DNA of 64,000 nucleotides. It comes from Pisaster brevispinus (taxonomy: Eukaryota > Echinodermata > Asteroidea > Forcipulatida > Asteriidae). The stretch's first letter is position 1; every line of letters starts with the position of its first letter. Under the pieces are notes generated by a model, which was not told where the DNA came from, did no database searches, and saw only the letters and a program-made list of their open reading frames with translations. This document shows positions 62,014-64,000 of this stretch, one piece after another. Made by a program: the position numbers and the translations under genes. Location: contig JAMKCF010000001.1 of assembly GCA_023634235.1 (NCBI GenBank), positions 30,360,920 to 30,424,919 of the forward strand. The letters run 5' to 3'.

Positions 62014-63090
62014 GCCAGACAAACTATCTCCGCTCTGTGTGAGATAAACACCCCTCATTCACCGCTGGCAACGTCCAACAGTTAGTGAATTTCTGGGGGA
62101 AATCCCTCAGACAGGGGTTTTAAAGGGACCAACTCGAACAGGTGTTCTTGTTGACGGTTTCGTTTTATCAAGCCCATGAACTTGTTTGTTGTTTTGTTTA
62201 GGTCTATCGACCAAGTAACCTTATTTTACAAAGAGAGCAACCTATACATTCCAGGGGTCTTTCTGGCAGGCAAGAACTGCACTCAGGTTACTGGTCATAC
62301 GGGAAAGTTAGGATTTTGTGTCCTATTTCCACATAGTAAAATCAAGAGTTATGAAAATAACAGCTGAACAAGTTTTGAGATGTGGTCCTTTCTTCATTGT
62401 CAAAAGTTGATAAAAGTCATACTCTGTTGATCTCCGAATAATGCACGATAAAAATCCTCTTCCCTTTGGCTCTGTGCAAAGCATATTCTGCAGGAGGTCC
62501 AGAAACTGGGAAACACTGTATAGTTTTTTTTAATCATCCGCTGACACAAATTACCCCCCCCCCCCCGAGATCATCAAAGATTCAGAAGCCATAAATAAAA
62601 TGGTAATTAATTGTCTCTTTATATGAATGTAATATCAAGAGGGGAGACACAATGTTGTACAAGCATGGATCGAGTAGTTAATTATCCATATAAACCTCTG
62701 CTCTTGGCGGAGCTCCCAGTCCCCTACGCATGCCTGATTCTGAATTTTGATTGGAGTCCACAGCGAATGTAGTGTCATCGTGCCTCTCTATTTCCGTGCC
62801 TCCATATTTCCTCTTTTCGGTGTACCCTATTTCCGCAGCACCCGCAGGACTTAGTTTTTTTTAGCGACGTTCCCATTGGTTTTGTACACGAAACAAACCG
62901 AGGACTGTCCCCGATATGTCATTTTCCCGGATCCCTATTGCTAAAGTCCTCGGTTTGAATGCGTAGACATGTTCACGCACACACACACACGCGCATGCGC
63001 AACTGCTATTGGGGTAATAATAATAAGCAATCCCTCGATGTCGAGGAAGATGTTCTCCACAGATAAACAAAGTTATTAGGGTTAAGGTAG
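62014..63090. other. Unassigned; short C-run and (CA)n
   Basis: Frames 62176-62367 and minus 62861-63070 lack recognisable content. C-run near 62555, (AC)n near 62976. Confidence 0.5.
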
Positions 63091-63094
63091 TTGG

Positions 63095-63410
63095 TGCCTA
63101 AGATGACTCCGTCGATGACTCAAAAGTCCGATCCGTGAGCCACATACTCTCAGGCAGATGTCACAGGTTGTAATTATAGGGAGGGTTGGACCATGGAGAT
63201 GTCTTTCACGTTCCCTCTCCTTTCTCAGCTGTCGCTTAGTGGTTGCCTGAGCTAGGTGATTTATTTCAAAGCTAGCAGTACCTCTGTGCAACAGTTGCCT
63301 CCATGAGGCTCGATCTCTTGTCAGCTCCTCCAATGATGCAGTATTGATGCCACACTTTTGTAGCGATGCTATTGCTTTTGATGCGACTGCTATTGGGGTA
63401 CCACTGGAAC
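63095..63410 (-). pseudogene. LINE C-terminal fragment with zinc-finger motif
   Basis: The minus frame 63082-63333 includes LTRDRASWRQLL and CDICLRVCGSRIGLLSHRRSH (C-x2-C-x12-H-x3-H). DR-W followed by a terminal C2H2-like finger with 'SRIGL-SH-R-H' is a signature of some jockey/RTE-like non-LTR polymerases. Upstream sequence in another frame adds KAIASLQKCGI-type residues, so a frameshift has occurred. No RT core is present. Confidence 0.75.
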
Positions 63411-63519
63411 AAAGAAAACCTTGTGGGGTAGAATTGTTTTATTGTGTAAAGTACCCCTTCAGTTGGCGTGTGTAAGGGCACACACGTGCACATCCATTGT
63501 AATGTTTTTAAAGGTAATA

Positions 63520-63843
63520 TACAGGATTAGTTAGAGCTGACCAAATAGTCACAGACAGTGTTCATGTTTTGTTTGAACAACCATAACACAGGAAATAACA
63601 GACCTGTGAAAATTTGAGCTCAATCCGTGTTAGGAGAAAATATTGGAACATTTTAATGTGGTTGTAACAACCGAAATCAGCTGTTGCGTTTTTGGTTTTG
63701 TTTTTTTGTTTTTACAGTTTATCTCGAATATGAATTTATTTCAGAGGATGATATTTCACAGGAAAAAAAGTTCCAGTATGAACTTCATCATTAGTAAGTT
63801 TTTAGACGAAAGGACGTTTTTTTTTATCTTTGCCAATCCTGTA
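63520..63843 (+). mobile_element. T1-family MITE, complete
   Basis: TACAGGATTAGTTAGAGCTG at the left mirrors 'ctttgccaatcctgta' at the right, with TA outside both ends. Its 324 bp represent the family without secondary expansions. Confidence 0.9.
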
Positions 63844-64000
63844 TATCAGCTTTACTGATAAGTTTTTACAATGAAGAATCTGAAACTACAACCGACTGAC
63901 CTGTCAAAACCAGAAAGACAAATTACGTTTATTTATGGTTTATTTGTTTAGCCATTGAAGATCAAATAGAACGGTGTTTTACATTGTGTCTCCATCCAGA

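Overview
The window looks like animal nuclear DNA, probably from a marine deuterostome and most likely an echinoderm such as a sea star. It is AT-rich, has almost no long open reading frames, and is full of tRNA-derived SINEs, short inverted-repeat (MITE-like) elements, 3'-end fragments of non-LTR retrotransposons and tandem arrays. Several repeat families look to me like ones I associate with sea-star genomes, but that is recollection and not a search. I see no bacterial operons, CRISPR arrays, rRNA genes or functional tRNA genes.

Only two open reading frames look like genuine protein-coding sequence. One is a 184-residue single-pass membrane protein (29667-30221). The other is a 328-residue single-pass membrane protein or receptor-tail exon (51581-52567). 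Both are on the + strand, GC-richer than their surroundings, and have polypyrimidine-AG acceptor-like sites just upstream. They share a similar segment at the end of the membrane helix (YF-x5-RRE followed by an EL-x2-L stretch). Both tails carry tyrosine or NPxY-type signalling and endocytosis motifs. They may be distant paralogues, or last exons of related receptors. Two weaker candidate exons lie at 9718-9978 and 23788-23986.

Layout: 1-2.3 kb, SINE remnant, 74-bp satellite and AT-rich microsatellite. 2.4-6.2 kb, a very recent tandem duplication whose second copy gained exactly fifteen 32-bp repeat units. 6.2-9.5 kb, SINE head, nested insertions, 105-bp repeats and a LINE fragment. 10.5-12 kb, a 181-bp dimeric array. 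13.3-15.4 kb, a degenerate ~190-bp array interrupted by MITEs. 16-24 kb, MITEs and a tRNA-Leu SINE. 24.6-25.4 kb, second 74-bp satellite island. 26-29.5 kb, MITEs and a SINE. 29.6-30.2 kb, gene 1. 30-37 kb, MITEs, Penelope-like and LINE fragments, and a cluster of nuclear-receptor half-sites. 37.6-41.1 kb, a 47/43-bp minisatellite. 41.6-51 kb, a foldback MITE, the third 74-bp island and more MITEs and LINE fragments. 51.5-52.6 kb, gene 2. 52.7-57 kb, MITEs and a CAA/CAG array. 57.4-60.6 kb, a 139-bp dimeric array. 60.6-64 kb, G/C homopolymers, a LINE fragment and a MITE.

MITE family labels used below (my own names, each from its terminal motif): T1 TACAGGATTGG; T2 TACGGAGCTCTGG; T3 CAGGGCCCAATTTCATA; T4 GGGCTCGATTTCACAAAG; T5 TTCATGGCTCTGCTTACC; T6 AAAGGCAGGGTATAC; T7 AAAGGGGCACATTGCC; T8 ATAGACCTTG with TGACGTCA boxes; T9 AAGAGCAAGGGACAGTCAAA; T10 TAGTCTGTGCAAGTCTCGCG. 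All boundaries of repeats were set by eye.
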